The notes under the pieces: model-generated | The model's database searches: none | What the model saw: only the letters and a program-made list of their open reading frames with translations | Told to the model about the DNA's origin: nothing | Program-made: the position numbers and the translations under genes | Shown: positions 24,929 through 32,420 of the stretch, one piece after another | Layout of the letters: every line of letters begins with the position of its first letter | Numbering within the stretch: position 1 is the stretch's first letter | Origin: an uncultured Mesorhizobium sp. | GTDB lineage: Bacteria > Pseudomonadota > Alphaproteobacteria > Rhizobiales > Rhizobiaceae | Length of the DNA stretch: 32,420 bases | NCBI GenBank assembly: GCA_937958475.1 | Contig: CALFXR010000169.1 | Location: forward strand, 1 to 32,420 | Reading direction: 5' to 3'

Positions 24929-25458
24929 GGCTGGTCTCCCGGAACTCGTGTGCCTTCCGACGGCCCCGCCTCGGCGAGGCGCCGGAACGCGTCGCCATAG
25001 GCCGCGTAGATGAGGTCATCGTCTACATGCTTCAGGCCGAGGCGCTGGTAGAAACGCCCGGCGTTCGGATTGCCGATGTCGACGGCGAGCCGCATGTAGG
25101 TGCCGCCCCGCTCCTTCGAGATCGCTGCCACCCGGCGCAGCAGTCTGTCCCCGACGCGGGCGCCGCGGAAGCGTTCGTCGACGATGAGATCCTGTACGTA
25201 GACGCCGGGGCGCCCGTTGAAGGTGGAAAACGAGCGGAAGAAGATGCACACGCCCGCCGCCGCGTCGCCGATCTCGGCGATCAGGCATTCGAACATCGGG
25301 TCGGCACCGAAGCCGTAGCGGCGGATGTCGTCCGCCGTGCTGGTCACCTTCTCCGGCGTGCCGACATGGTGGCCGAGGCGGCGGACCGCCTGGACGATGG
25401 TCTCGGCATCCGCTTCCGTCGCAGGGCGGATGACGAGGTCGTCGGCCGGCCGTTCCAT
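24925..25458 (-). CDS. GNAT-family N-acetyltransferase, SSAT-like
   Basis: A 177-aa acetyl-CoA-dependent acetyltransferase. It begins LVIRPATEADAETI, as GNAT proteins do. The central beta-strand VYVQDLIVDERFRG (87-99) runs into the acetyl-CoA P-loop (RGARVG, 98-103). The late motif NPNAGRFYQRLGLK (130-143) carries the usual Tyr137. The strand and late motif resemble spermidine/spermine N1-acetyltransferase (GIYLEDLFV...RG; FYKRRGA), suggesting a polyamine or diamine substrate; similarity at this level is only suggestive. It starts 7 nt after the aminotransferase stop and overlaps the deacetylase start by 4 nt. Pairing an amine acetylase with an acetylpolyamine deacetylase in one unit is noteworthy. 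Confidence 0.88.
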   Translation of the reverse strand: MERPADDLVIRPATEADAETIVQAVRRLGHHVGTPEKVTSTADDIRRYGFGADPMFECLIAEIGDAAAGVCIFFRSFSTFNGRPGVYVQDLIVDERFRGARVGDRLLRRVAAISKERGGTYMRLAVDIGNPNAGRFYQRLGLKHVDDDLIYAAYGDAFRRLAEAGPSEGTRVPGDQP

Positions 25459-25465
25459 GATCCGC

Positions 25466-26851
25466 CTAGCCCGCGACCGGCAGGTCGCGTTCGCGCGCCA
25501 GCACTTCCAGCGCGTCGCCGAGGATGGCGACCATCTCGCCGACCTGTTCGCGGGAAATGATCAGCGGCGGCGCCAGGATGATGTTGTCGCCTTCGATGCC
25601 GTCGCCGCGGATGCGCCGCGAATAGACGATCAGGCCGCGCTCGTAGCACAGATCGAGCAGGCGCTGGTTGGTCGCCTTGGCCTTGGGCAACGGCTGGAAT
25701 GTCACAGGGTCGGCGACGAGATCGGCGCCGATCAGGAGACCCTTGCCGCGCACGCCGGCGACGAAGGGGAAGCGCCGCGACAGGCCCTCCAGCTCGGCCT
25801 TGAGCAGGTCGCCCATCGCCGCTGCGTTCTCGACAGCGCCGAGCCGGTCGATCTCCTTCAGCACGGCGAGGCCGGCGGCCGCCGAAAGCGGGTTGCCGGC
25901 ATAGGTGTAGCCGTGCTGGAAGCCGCCGGAATCGAGCACCGGCTTCACCAGGCGCCGCGAGGCGGCCATGGCGCCGAGCGGCGAGTAACCCGAGCCGATG
26001 CCCTTCGACAGGGTGATGATGTCGGGCCGGCAGTTCCAGTGGTCGCCGCCGAGGAAGCGCCCGGTGCGGCCGATGCCGGTCATCACCTCGTCGTGGATGA
26101 GCAGGATGCCGTAGCGGTCGCAGATCTCGCGGATGCGCGGGAAGTAGCTGTCCGGCGGCACCAGGGCGGCGGTGGCCGCGCCGCCGATCGGCTCCATGAT
26201 GAAGGCGAGCACGCTTTCCGGCCCCTCGGCGAGGATCTTCTCCTCCAGCATGTCGGCGTAGCGCAGTCCGCGCTGCTCCATCGTCAGGTTGTCGCGGTCG
26301 CGGTAGGCCGTCGGCGCCGGCACCGTGGGCATCTCGCGGATCTGCGGCGCGAAGGTCTCGGTCAGCGCCAGGTCGCCGGTCACCGAAAGCGCCCCGATCG
26401 TCCCGCCGTGATAGGAGGGGAAGCGGCCGATGATCTTCCACCGCTTCGCCTGGCCGGTGACGACCGCCCACTGGCGGGCGAGCTTGACGGCGGATTCGAC
26501 CGCCTCCGAGCCTCCGGAGACGAAGAAGATGCGGTCGAGGTCGCCCGGCATCTTCGAGGCGACCAGCGTCGCCAGTTCCTCGGCCGGCTCGTTCTCGAAA
26601 TGCAGGCGATAGGCGAAGGTGACGCGGTCGAGCTGCTGCTTCATCGCCTCGATGACGTTGCGGTTGCCGTGGCCGACATTGACCACCATGGCGCCGCTGG
26701 AGCCGTCGATGAAGCGCCGGCCGTCCTTGGTCCAGAGATAGATGCCCTCGGCGCGGTCGACGAGCGGCCGGCGCAGCCGGGTGAGATAGAACAGGTTGGA
26801 CGGACGGTGGTCTTCGGCGCCCGCCGCGGCGCTCTTCTGCTGGATAGTCAT
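25466..26851 (-). CDS. Class III PLP-dependent aminotransferase (omega-amine/amino acid type)
   Basis: A 461-aa fold-type I aminotransferase. PLP-phosphate contact region SGGSEAVESA (112-121), aromatic YHGG (147-150), the cofactor-binding Asp254 in HDEVMTGIGRTG, and the Schiff-base Lys283 in LSKGIGSGYSPLGA are all present. Class III enzymes move the terminal amino group of diamines, omega-amino acids or their acyl derivatives to pyruvate or 2-oxoglutarate. The start is the ATG at 26851: it shares one base with the stop of the upstream gene (TGATG) and has a GGGGGA site 6 nt before it. The longer open frame merely overlaps that gene. Together with a polyamine-type acetylase and deacetylase it suggests amine catabolism; the substrate is unknown. 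Confidence 0.93.
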   Translation of the reverse strand: MTIQQKSAAAGAEDHRPSNLFYLTRLRRPLVDRAEGIYLWTKDGRRFIDGSSGAMVVNVGHGNRNVIEAMKQQLDRVTFAYRLHFENEPAEELATLVASKMPGDLDRIFFVSGGSEAVESAVKLARQWAVVTGQAKRWKIIGRFPSYHGGTIGALSVTGDLALTETFAPQIREMPTVPAPTAYRDRDNLTMEQRGLRYADMLEEKILAEGPESVLAFIMEPIGGAATAALVPPDSYFPRIREICDRYGILLIHDEVMTGIGRTGRFLGGDHWNCRPDIITLSKGIGSGYSPLGAMAASRRLVKPVLDSGGFQHGYTYAGNPLSAAAGLAVLKEIDRLGAVENAAAMGDLLKAELEGLSRRFPFVAGVRGKGLLIGADLVADPVTFQPLPKAKATNQRLLDLCYERGLIVYSRRIRGDGIEGDNIILAPPLIISREQVGEMVAILGDALEVLARERDLPVAG

Positions 26852-28509
26852 CAATTCCCCCTGGCCGCGGCGCCGAGATAGCGGCCGAGCACGTTGTTGG
26901 TCACCTGTTCCACCATCGGATCGCGGCGCAGAAGCCCGGCGACCCATTCGCAGCTGCCGACATGGAACACCTCGCCCTTGCCGCGCGCGAAATTGACGAT
27001 CATGCCGTTGCCGCGCTTGACCTTCTCCAGGTTCTCGTCGGACGGCGTGCCGTAGAGCGTCTCGGCGGCGAAACGCCCGTCCTCGTCGCCGAAGAACTGG
27101 TCCTCGTGCGGGATGTGCGGAGCGTCCTCGACCTGGGCGGCGAGGCCGAGCGCCAGCACGGTGATGCCGGCGGGCGGCGATCCCTCGCCGGTCGGCTCGG
27201 GCAGGCCGCGCTTCATCGTGTAGTCGAGGCCGTCGACCTCGTAGCCGAAGACGTGGCTCTCGCCGCCGAGCACGTCGCCGTAGGACAGGCCGGTGTCGGC
27301 GAAGGCCCAGTGCTCGGCCCTGTAGATCGGAAAGCCGCGCACGCCGCGCGGCGAGCAGCCGCCCCAGCCGGCATAGACGCCGCTGGTGGCGTTGAGGCCG
27401 AAAGTCTGCGCGCCGGGACGGCCGATCTCGGGCGCCTCCCACGAATTCGTCGCGCGGGTCACGTCGCCGGACCGGTAGACCGGATCCTCGGTGCGGGCGC
27501 GGTACTTGTAGCAGACCTGCCGGCGGCCCTCGTCCTCCAGCCGCGTCTGCCACATGAAGTTGCCGGCGAAGCGCGCCGCATGGCCGCCGCGCTCGACATA
27601 GTTGTCGACCGCGTCGCGCATCTCCCAGGTCCAGTATTCGTCATGGCCGACGAAGACGGCGCAGTCGTAGTCGTCGAGCAGGCCGGGGACGAAATGCAGG
27701 TCGTGCTGGCTGGCGAGGTCGACATCGTAGCCCTCGAGCTCGGCCCAGCGGAAGAAGTGGCTGTCGTAGCTCGCCCAGCCGGCGGAGGCGTATTTCTTCG
27801 AATGGCCGGTGGCGTAGGCCCATTCCATGTGCGGATAGCGCGGGATGGCGAGCGGCGGCAGGGCCACTTCCAGCGGCACGCGCGGCGCCTCGCGCGGCAG
27901 GACGACGAAGCCGCGGCACCAAGGCCGCTGGGTCGAGACGACCGGCGAGTACTGGTCGCGGTTCGGCCCGGTGATGCCCTGGTAGTGATTGGAGCCGCCC
28001 CAGGTGTTGTAGGAAAGCCAGGTGCCCGTCGCCGCCACCTGGAGGATGCGCCCCGGCTTGCGGCCCGGCGCGGCCCTGACGATAAACAGGTGGTGCGAGA
28101 GGATCGGCGCGCCGTCGCGGCCTTCGGCGGTCAGCGTGACGCGATAGGCGCCGGAACGCCAGTCGTCGGGCACGCGGAACTCCAGCGTCGGCTGCCAGCC
28201 GCATCCTTCCACCGAACATTGGTCCGGCGTCTCCTGCCAGCGCGCGGCGATGCCGGAGCGCGACATGACAGGTGTCTCGCCGGCACCGTCACGCAGGATG
28301 TCGAGGTCGAAGACGGGCGCGCTGGAGCTGACGAACAGCGTCACCGTCTCGCCCGGCGCGTAGGAGAAACGATCCGAGTAGCACCAGATCTCGCCGCGCT
28401 CGCCGTCCATGCCGGGATATTCGTAGTAGTGGCCGCGGACGGCCTCGCGGCGCTGCTCGTGGGTGAGACCGAAGTCGGGGAACTCGTGCGGAAGACCTGG
28501 CGTGGACAT
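26851..28509 (-). CDS. N,N-dimethylformamidase large (beta) subunit-like protein
   Basis: A 552-aa protein without a signal peptide. An N-terminal beta-sandwich-like part (YAPGETVTLFVSSSAPVFDL, about 50-70; GAYRVTLTAEGRDGAPILSH, about 123-142) is followed by a large domain with RILQVAATGTWLSYNTWGGS near 155-174, HDEYW at 289-293, and FARGKGEVFHVGSCEWVAGL near the end. This layout is that of the dimethylformamidase beta-subunit family, whose characterised Paracoccus member (762 aa) hydrolyses the amide with a mononuclear iron held by two tyrosines and a glutamate. I could not assign those ligands here. The protein is about 200 residues shorter and no small-subunit gene is nearby, so its substrate is probably not dimethylformamide. 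It heads the four-gene unit, 1-nt overlapped with the aminotransferase. Confidence 0.8.
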   Translation of the reverse strand: MSTPGLPHEFPDFGLTHEQRREAVRGHYYEYPGMDGERGEIWCYSDRFSYAPGETVTLFVSSSAPVFDLDILRDGAGETPVMSRSGIAARWQETPDQCSVEGCGWQPTLEFRVPDDWRSGAYRVTLTAEGRDGAPILSHHLFIVRAAPGRKPGRILQVAATGTWLSYNTWGGSNHYQGITGPNRDQYSPVVSTQRPWCRGFVVLPREAPRVPLEVALPPLAIPRYPHMEWAYATGHSKKYASAGWASYDSHFFRWAELEGYDVDLASQHDLHFVPGLLDDYDCAVFVGHDEYWTWEMRDAVDNYVERGGHAARFAGNFMWQTRLEDEGRRQVCYKYRARTEDPVYRSGDVTRATNSWEAPEIGRPGAQTFGLNATSGVYAGWGGCSPRGVRGFPIYRAEHWAFADTGLSYGDVLGGESHVFGYEVDGLDYTMKRGLPEPTGEGSPPAGITVLALGLAAQVEDAPHIPHEDQFFGDEDGRFAAETLYGTPSDENLEKVKRGNGMIVNFARGKGEVFHVGSCEWVAGLLRRDPMVEQVTNNVLGRYLGAAARGN

Positions 28510-28535
28510 GTCGTGGGACCCGTTTTCGCCGCCAC

Positions 28536-28564
28536 GATAAGCACCGCCGGCAGTGCCGACGCAA
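28536..28564 (-). promoter_or_regulatory. Candidate promoter of the four-gene amide/amine unit
   Basis: On the minus strand TTGCGT (28559-28564) and CTTATC (28536-28541) are 17 nt apart, placing transcription start about 20 nt before the ATG at 28509. An 11-bp palindrome CGGCAGTGCCG (28548-28558) fills the spacer and could be a repressor operator. It lies in the 93-bp gap after hutD, so the unit may be regulated separately from hut. Confidence 0.35.
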
Positions 28565-28602
28565 GCGGCTTCTGGCGAAGATTGGACTGGGCCAGCCTGT
28601 CG

Positions 28603-29187
28603 TCAGCGGGGATCGGCGGCCCCGATGGTGACGATGACGGCGTTGCAGGGTCGCGGCGCACGGACGACCGCCGTTTCCCCGGCGGCGACGATCATGGCGT
28701 CGCGGCGCCCGAGCGCAACCAGCTCACCGGCGAGCTCGACTCTCAGTCCGTCGCCGTCGGCGATGAGGACGGCAACGTCGCCGGCGGGAGTTAGGCGCAA
28801 CTCGCCCGTGACCTCGACGAGCTTCACATCGGCTTTGCAGACGCCGCGCCGCGTCATGACATTGAGGTCGGTGATCGGCCCGGCGTCGAGCCTGGCCGAT
28901 GCGGCGACGTCGGCAGGGAAAGCCGCCGTCTCGTACGGCCGCGCAAGGTGATGGACTCCCTGCCCCTCCACCGTCAGACGCAGGCCCTCCCCGTCGAGCA
29001 GCATCAGCGTCCGGTCGACGCCGGGGAACAGAGAGAACGGCCCGTCGCTCGCCACCCGCGCCATGGAGATGCGCCAGGCGAAGTCGTCCAGCCCCGCCTC
29101 GGGCGGAAAGACCGCGATCTCGGTCGTCACCCCGCCGCCGTTCTTCCACGGCATGCGGCGATGGGCGGCGGCGGGGAGGAGGCGCAT
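28603..29187 (-). CDS. hutD: HutD family protein
   Basis: A 194-aa cupin-like protein of the HutD family. The family signature WKNGGGVTTEIA (14-25) is followed by FAWRISMARVASDGPFSLFPG and VDRTLMLLDGEGL, then a second cupin-like half. In Pseudomonas fluorescens HutD supports growth on histidine or urocanate and was proposed to limit pathway flux; no enzymatic activity is established. Its location 12 bp after hutU within the hut string supports the assignment. The ATG at 29187 begins the standard N-terminus, with AAGGG about 10 nt upstream. Confidence 0.9.
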   Translation of the reverse strand: MRLLPAAAHRRMPWKNGGGVTTEIAVFPPEAGLDDFAWRISMARVASDGPFSLFPGVDRTLMLLDGEGLRLTVEGQGVHHLARPYETAAFPADVAASARLDAGPITDLNVMTRRGVCKADVKLVEVTGELRLTPAGDVAVLIADGDGLRVELAGELVALGRRDAMIVAAGETAVVRAPRPCNAVIVTIGAADPR

Positions 29188-29199
29188 GCAGCGAGGCCC

Positions 29200-30888
29200 T
29201 TAGCCGAGGATGCCCGGCAGGTCGAGCCCGTGCTCGCGGGCGCAGTCGATGGCGATGTCGTAGCCGGCGTCGGCGTGGCGCATGACGCCGGTCGCCGGAT
29301 CGTTCCACAGGACGCGCTCGACGCGCTTTTGCGCCTCCGGCGTGCCGTCGCAGACGACCACCATGCCGGAATGCTGGGAGAAGCCCATGCCGACGCCGCC
29401 GCCATGGTGCAGCGACACCCAGGTGGCGCCCGAGGCGCAGTTCAACAAAGCGTTGAGCAGCGGCCAGTCGGAGACGGCGTCGGAGCCGTCCTTCATCGCC
29501 TCGGTCTCGCGGTTGGGCGAGGCGACCGAGCCGGAATCGAGATGGTCGCGGCCGATCACGATCGGCGCCTTCAGTTCGCCCTTCGCCACCATCTCGTTGA
29601 AGGCCATGCCGGCCTTGTGGCGGTCGCCGAGCCCGATCCAGCAGATGCGCGCCGGCAGGCCCTGGAAGGCGATGCGCTCCTGCGCCATGTCGAGCCAGCG
29701 GTGCAGGTGCTCGTTCTCCGGAAACAGCTCCTTCATCTTCGCATCGGTCTTGCGGATGTCCTCCGGATCGCCCGAAAGGGCCGCCCAGCGGAACGGGCCG
29801 ATGCCGCGGCAGAACAGCGGGCGGATATAGGCGGGCACGAAGCCGGGGAAGGCGAAGGCGTTCTCCAGCCCCTCCTCCCTGGCGACCTGGCGGATGTTGT
29901 TGCCGTAGTCGAGGGTGGGCACGCCGGCGTTCCAGAAATCGACCATGGCGGCGACGTGGATCTTCATCGACGCGCGGGCGGCCTTTTCGACCGATTTGGG
30001 ATCGCGCTCGCGCTTCTCGCGCCATTCGGCGACCGACCATCCGAGCGGCAGGTAGCCGTTGATCGGATCGTGGGCCGAGGTCTGGTCGGTGACGATGTCG
30101 GGACGCGGGCCGCCGGCCTTCATGCGCCGCACCAGCTCCGGGAAGATATCGGCGGCATTGCCGACCAGGCCGACCGACTTGGCCTCGCCCGCCTTCGTCC
30201 AGCGCTCGATCTTCTCCAGCGCCTCGTCGAGCGTCGTGGCCTTCTCGTCGAGGTATCGGGTGCGGATGCGGAAGTCGATGCGGGTCTCGTCGCACTCGAC
30301 GGCGAGGCAGCAGGCGCCGGCGAAGACGGCCGCCAGCGGCTGCGCGCCCCCCATGCCGCCGAGACCGCCGGTCAGGATCCACCTGCCGGTGAGGTTGCCG
30401 CCGTAGTGCTGGCGGCCGGCCTCGGCGAAGGTCTCGTATGTGCCCTGCACGATGCCCTGCGTGCCGATGTAGATCCAGGAGCCGGCCGTCATCTGGCCGT
30501 ACATGGCGAGCCCCTTGCGGTCGAGCTCGTTGAAGTGCGCCCAGGTCGCCCAGTGCGGCACGAGGTTGGAATTGGCGATCAGCACGCGCGGCGCGTCCGC
30601 ATGGGTGCGGAACACGCCGACCGGCTTGCCGGACTGCACGAGCAGCGTCTGGTCAGCCTCGAGGCCGCGAAGGGCTGCGACGATGCGGTCGAAGTCGTTC
30701 CAGGTGCGCGCGGCGCGGCCGATGCCGCCGTAGACGACGAGTTCCTGCGGGTTCTCGGCGACGTCCGGGTCGAGATTGTTCATCAGCATCCTGAGCGGCG
30801 CCTCGGTGAGCCAGCTCTTCGCGGAAAGCTCGGTGCCGGTGGCGGCGCGGATGGTGCGGGAATTGTCGATGCGGGCGTTGATGGTCAT
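29200..30888 (-). CDS. hutU: Urocanate hydratase (urocanase)
   Basis: A 562-aa NAD+-dependent cytoplasmic enzyme converting urocanate to imidazolonepropionate, the second step of histidine degradation. Length is normal (about 555-565 aa). Seen: RMLMNNLDPDVAENP and VVYGGIGRAARTW near the N-terminus, the NAD-binding glycine-rich TGGLGGMGGAQPL (173-185), and GLPARICWIGLGDR with Cys416, equivalent to the conserved Cys410 of the Pseudomonas putida enzyme. A GGAGAA ribosome site precedes the ATG. It lies 28 bp after hutG and 12 bp before hutD on the same strand. Confidence 0.97.
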   Translation of the reverse strand: MTINARIDNSRTIRAATGTELSAKSWLTEAPLRMLMNNLDPDVAENPQELVVYGGIGRAARTWNDFDRIVAALRGLEADQTLLVQSGKPVGVFRTHADAPRVLIANSNLVPHWATWAHFNELDRKGLAMYGQMTAGSWIYIGTQGIVQGTYETFAEAGRQHYGGNLTGRWILTGGLGGMGGAQPLAAVFAGACCLAVECDETRIDFRIRTRYLDEKATTLDEALEKIERWTKAGEAKSVGLVGNAADIFPELVRRMKAGGPRPDIVTDQTSAHDPINGYLPLGWSVAEWREKRERDPKSVEKAARASMKIHVAAMVDFWNAGVPTLDYGNNIRQVAREEGLENAFAFPGFVPAYIRPLFCRGIGPFRWAALSGDPEDIRKTDAKMKELFPENEHLHRWLDMAQERIAFQGLPARICWIGLGDRHKAGMAFNEMVAKGELKAPIVIGRDHLDSGSVASPNRETEAMKDGSDAVSDWPLLNALLNCASGATWVSLHHGGGVGMGFSQHSGMVVVCDGTPEAQKRVERVLWNDPATGVMRHADAGYDIAIDCAREHGLDLPGILG

Positions 30889-30916
30889 GGGAAATTCTCC
30901 GGAAACGGGCGCGGGG

Positions 30917-31732
30917 TCAGGTTCTCGCCCAGTGCAGCGCGGTCTTCAGGATGTCGGTCAGCGTCGCCCGGATCGGGCGGGCGTATTCGGGATCGTAGGC
31001 AACCGGCCAGTTGTCCGGCGCGCCCTTGCCGTCGGGCTCGGCGAGATAGCCGCGGTTGGAGAGCTCCATCTGCAGCGCGTGAACGCCCATCTCCGGCCGC
31101 CCGTATTCACGCGTGATCCAGCCGCCCTTGAAACGGCCGTCGACCACCCAGCTCTCGCCGGTGCGGGCGAGGATGTCGGAGACGCGCCCCTGCAGCTCGA
31201 GGTCGGCACTCCGGCCGTCATTGGTGCCGAGGTTGAAGACGGGGAGCGTGCCCTCGAACAGACGCGGCAGCACCGAGCGGATCGAATGGCAGTCGTAGAG
31301 CACGACCTTCGCATGGTCGACTCGCAGCCTTGCCAACTCGATCCGGAGCGCTGTGTGGTAGGGCTCGAAATAGCTTTCGATCCGCTGCTGGATCTCGTCC
31401 GCCTGCGGCTCCAGGCCCGGAAGGTAAAGCGGATCGCCGTCGAAAGTCTCGGTCGGGCAGAGCCCGGTGGTCGGCTGGCCGGGGTAGAGCGAGACGCCCG
31501 ACGGGTCGCGGTTGACGTCGATGACCGAGCGCGAGATCGCGGTGCGGACGACGGTGGCGCCGAGGCCGGCGGCGAAGTCGTAGAGCCTCTCGATCCACCA
31601 GTCGGTATCGCGCCGCGCCAGCCATTCCGAGGCGAAACGGTCCTCCAGCCCGGCCAGGTCGATGCCGGTGTGAGGGATCGATACGACCAGCGGGGCCTCG
31701 CCGCGCTCCACGGTGAGCCAGGGCGCGGTCAT
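30917..31732 (-). CDS. hutG: N-formylglutamate deformylase
   Basis: A 271-aa metal-dependent amidohydrolase of the FGase family. It cleaves N-formylglutamate to formate and glutamate, the last step of the five-step histidine pathway that uses HutF. Motifs: SIPHTG with His21, RDTDWW (41-46), DVNRDPSG (72-79) and YDCHS with His149. The ATG at 31732 overlaps the hutH stop by 4 nt (ATGA) and starts at the family N-terminus; the longer open frame is an overlap with hutH. This type is distinct from the arginase-like formimidoylglutamase also called HutG, so a HutF deiminase gene should exist elsewhere. Confidence 0.93.
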   Translation of the reverse strand: MTAPWLTVERGEAPLVVSIPHTGIDLAGLEDRFASEWLARRDTDWWIERLYDFAAGLGATVVRTAISRSVIDVNRDPSGVSLYPGQPTTGLCPTETFDGDPLYLPGLEPQADEIQQRIESYFEPYHTALRIELARLRVDHAKVVLYDCHSIRSVLPRLFEGTLPVFNLGTNDGRSADLELQGRVSDILARTGESWVVDGRFKGGWITREYGRPEMGVHALQMELSNRGYLAEPDGKGAPDNWPVAYDPEYARPIRATLTDILKTALHWART

Positions 31733-32420
31733 GCGCAGAACTCCGGCAATGCGGCGCCCGAAGCGGCGTCGACGACCTTGCCCGACGACACCAGCGCGAT
31801 CGCCTTCTCGATGTCGGGGTGGAAGTGCCGGTCGTCGTCGAGATGCGGCACCTGGGCGCGAACGAGCCGGCGCACGGCCTCGAGCGGCGCGCTGGTGACC
31901 AGCGGCGCGTGGAAGTCGCAACCCTGCGCCGCCGCCAGCAGTTCGATCGCCACCACGGCTTCGGCGTTGGCGACCATGCCGCCGAGGCGCCGCGCGCCGT
32001 GTGCGGCCATCGAAACATGATCTTCCTGGTTGGCCGAGGTCGGGATCGAATCGACGCTCGCCGGATACGCCTTCTGCTTGTTCTCCGAGACCAGCGCGGC
32101 CGCCGTCACCTGCGGGATCATGAAGCCCGAGTTCAGCCCCGGCTTCGGCGTCAGGAAGGCCGGCATGCCCGAAAGTGCGGGATCGACCAGCATGGCAATG
32201 CGCCGCTCGGCGAGCGAACCGATCTCGCAGACGGCGAGCGCGATCATGTCGGCGGCAAAGGCGACCGGCTCGGCGTGGAAATTGCCGCCCGACAGCGCAG
32301 TGCCGTCCTCGGCGAAGATCAGCGGGTTGTCGGTGACGGCGTTGGCTTCGGTACCCAGCATGTCCGCGGCCTTGCGCAGGACGTCGAGTGCGGCTCCCAT
32401 CACCTGCGGCTGGCAGCGCA
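31729..32420 (-). CDS. hutH: Histidine ammonia-lyase, C-terminal part (cut by window end)
   Basis: The last roughly 230 residues of histidase, the enzyme that deaminates histidine to urocanate. The frame is open to the window edge and reads RCQPQVMGAALDVLRKAAD at the edge, matching the middle of HutH. The segments TDNPLIF, LSGGNFHAEPVAFAADMIAL, ENKQKAYPASVDSIPTSANQ and EDHVSMAAHGARR are conserved family landmarks. The MIO-forming Ala-Ser-Gly lies in the missing part. It overlaps hutG by 4 nt, so it is the upstream partner in the hut transcript. Confidence 0.95.
   Translation of the reverse strand, partial: RCQPQVMGAALDVLRKAADMLGTEANAVTDNPLIFAEDGTALSGGNFHAEPVAFAADMIALAVCEIGSLAERRIAMLVDPALSGMPAFLTPKPGLNSGFMIPQVTAAALVSENKQKAYPASVDSIPTSANQEDHVSMAAHGARRLGGMVANAEAVVAIELLAAAQGCDFHAPLVTSAPLEAVRRLVRAQVPHLDDDRHFHPDIEKAIALVSSGKVVDAASGAALPEFCA

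Noticed and set aside
26852..27553. N-terminal extension of the aminotransferase giving a 695-aa protein
   Set aside because: It lies within the DMFase-like gene in another frame. The ATG at 26851 has a good ribosome site and the family N-terminus.
31733..31921. Extension of the hutG frame
   Set aside because: It overlaps hutH, and the family start at 31732 sits in a normal 4-nt overlap.
1..32420. Phage, transposon, CRISPR, tRNA/rRNA or toxin-antitoxin content
   Set aside because: No transposase, integrase, spacer-repeat pattern or RNA gene was seen. All sizeable open frames in the coding direction belong to recognisable chromosomal families.

Overview
The window looks like a chromosomal segment of a high-GC alphaproteobacterium of the order Hyphomicrobiales (Rhizobiales), probably near Phyllobacteriaceae/Mesorhizobium. 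The main evidence is an adjacent ndvB-ndvA pair for cyclic beta-1,2-glucan synthesis and export, a trait typical of Rhizobium, Agrobacterium, Brucella and Mesorhizobium relatives. The promoter-like sites fit the alphaproteobacterial TTG-N17-CTAT type, and the hut gene order is compatible. I see no insertion sequences, integrases, tRNAs, rRNAs or CRISPR arrays, and codon use looks even throughout.

Layout. (1) 223-1644: a formate/nitrite-family channel on +, facing a small charged 75-aa protein and a CspA-type cold-shock protein on -. The cold-shock gene has a long structured leader and a good promoter. (2) 1941-5285: a large secreted caspase-fold protein with a His/Cys dyad and a C-terminal EF-hand-like loop. 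(3) 5503-11058: a tightly coupled operon of an SBP_bac_5 substrate-binding protein, two permeases, two ATPases and an ATC-hydrolase-family enzyme. Apart from the first junction, neighbours overlap by 4 nt. This suggests uptake and intracellular hydrolysis of one compound. (4) 11226-23884: the cyclic glucan locus. It holds ndvB (2836 aa), ndvA (ABC exporter) and an LtaS/sulfatase-fold membrane protein that is a good candidate for the phosphoglycerol transferase (CgmB-like) decorating the periplasmic glucan.

(5) 23897-32420, all on -, converges on the glucan locus with only 12 bp between stop codons. Read in the direction of transcription it starts with histidine utilisation genes: hutH (cut by the window edge), hutG (N-formylglutamate deformylase), hutU and hutD. 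After a 93-bp gap with a candidate promoter comes a four-gene unit: an N,N-dimethylformamidase large-subunit-like protein, a class III PLP aminotransferase, a GNAT acetyltransferase with spermidine/spermine acetyltransferase-like features, and an acetylpolyamine amidohydrolase (HDAC fold).

The four-gene unit is the best candidate for an undescribed system. It combines an amide-hydrolase-like iron enzyme, an amine-removing enzyme, an N-acetylating enzyme and an N-deacetylating enzyme in one translationally coupled string, next to a nitrogen-scavenging hut operon. Its substrate cannot be read from sequence, but an amine or polyamine-derived amide is the simplest inference. The second candidate is the importer plus ATC-hydrolase operon.
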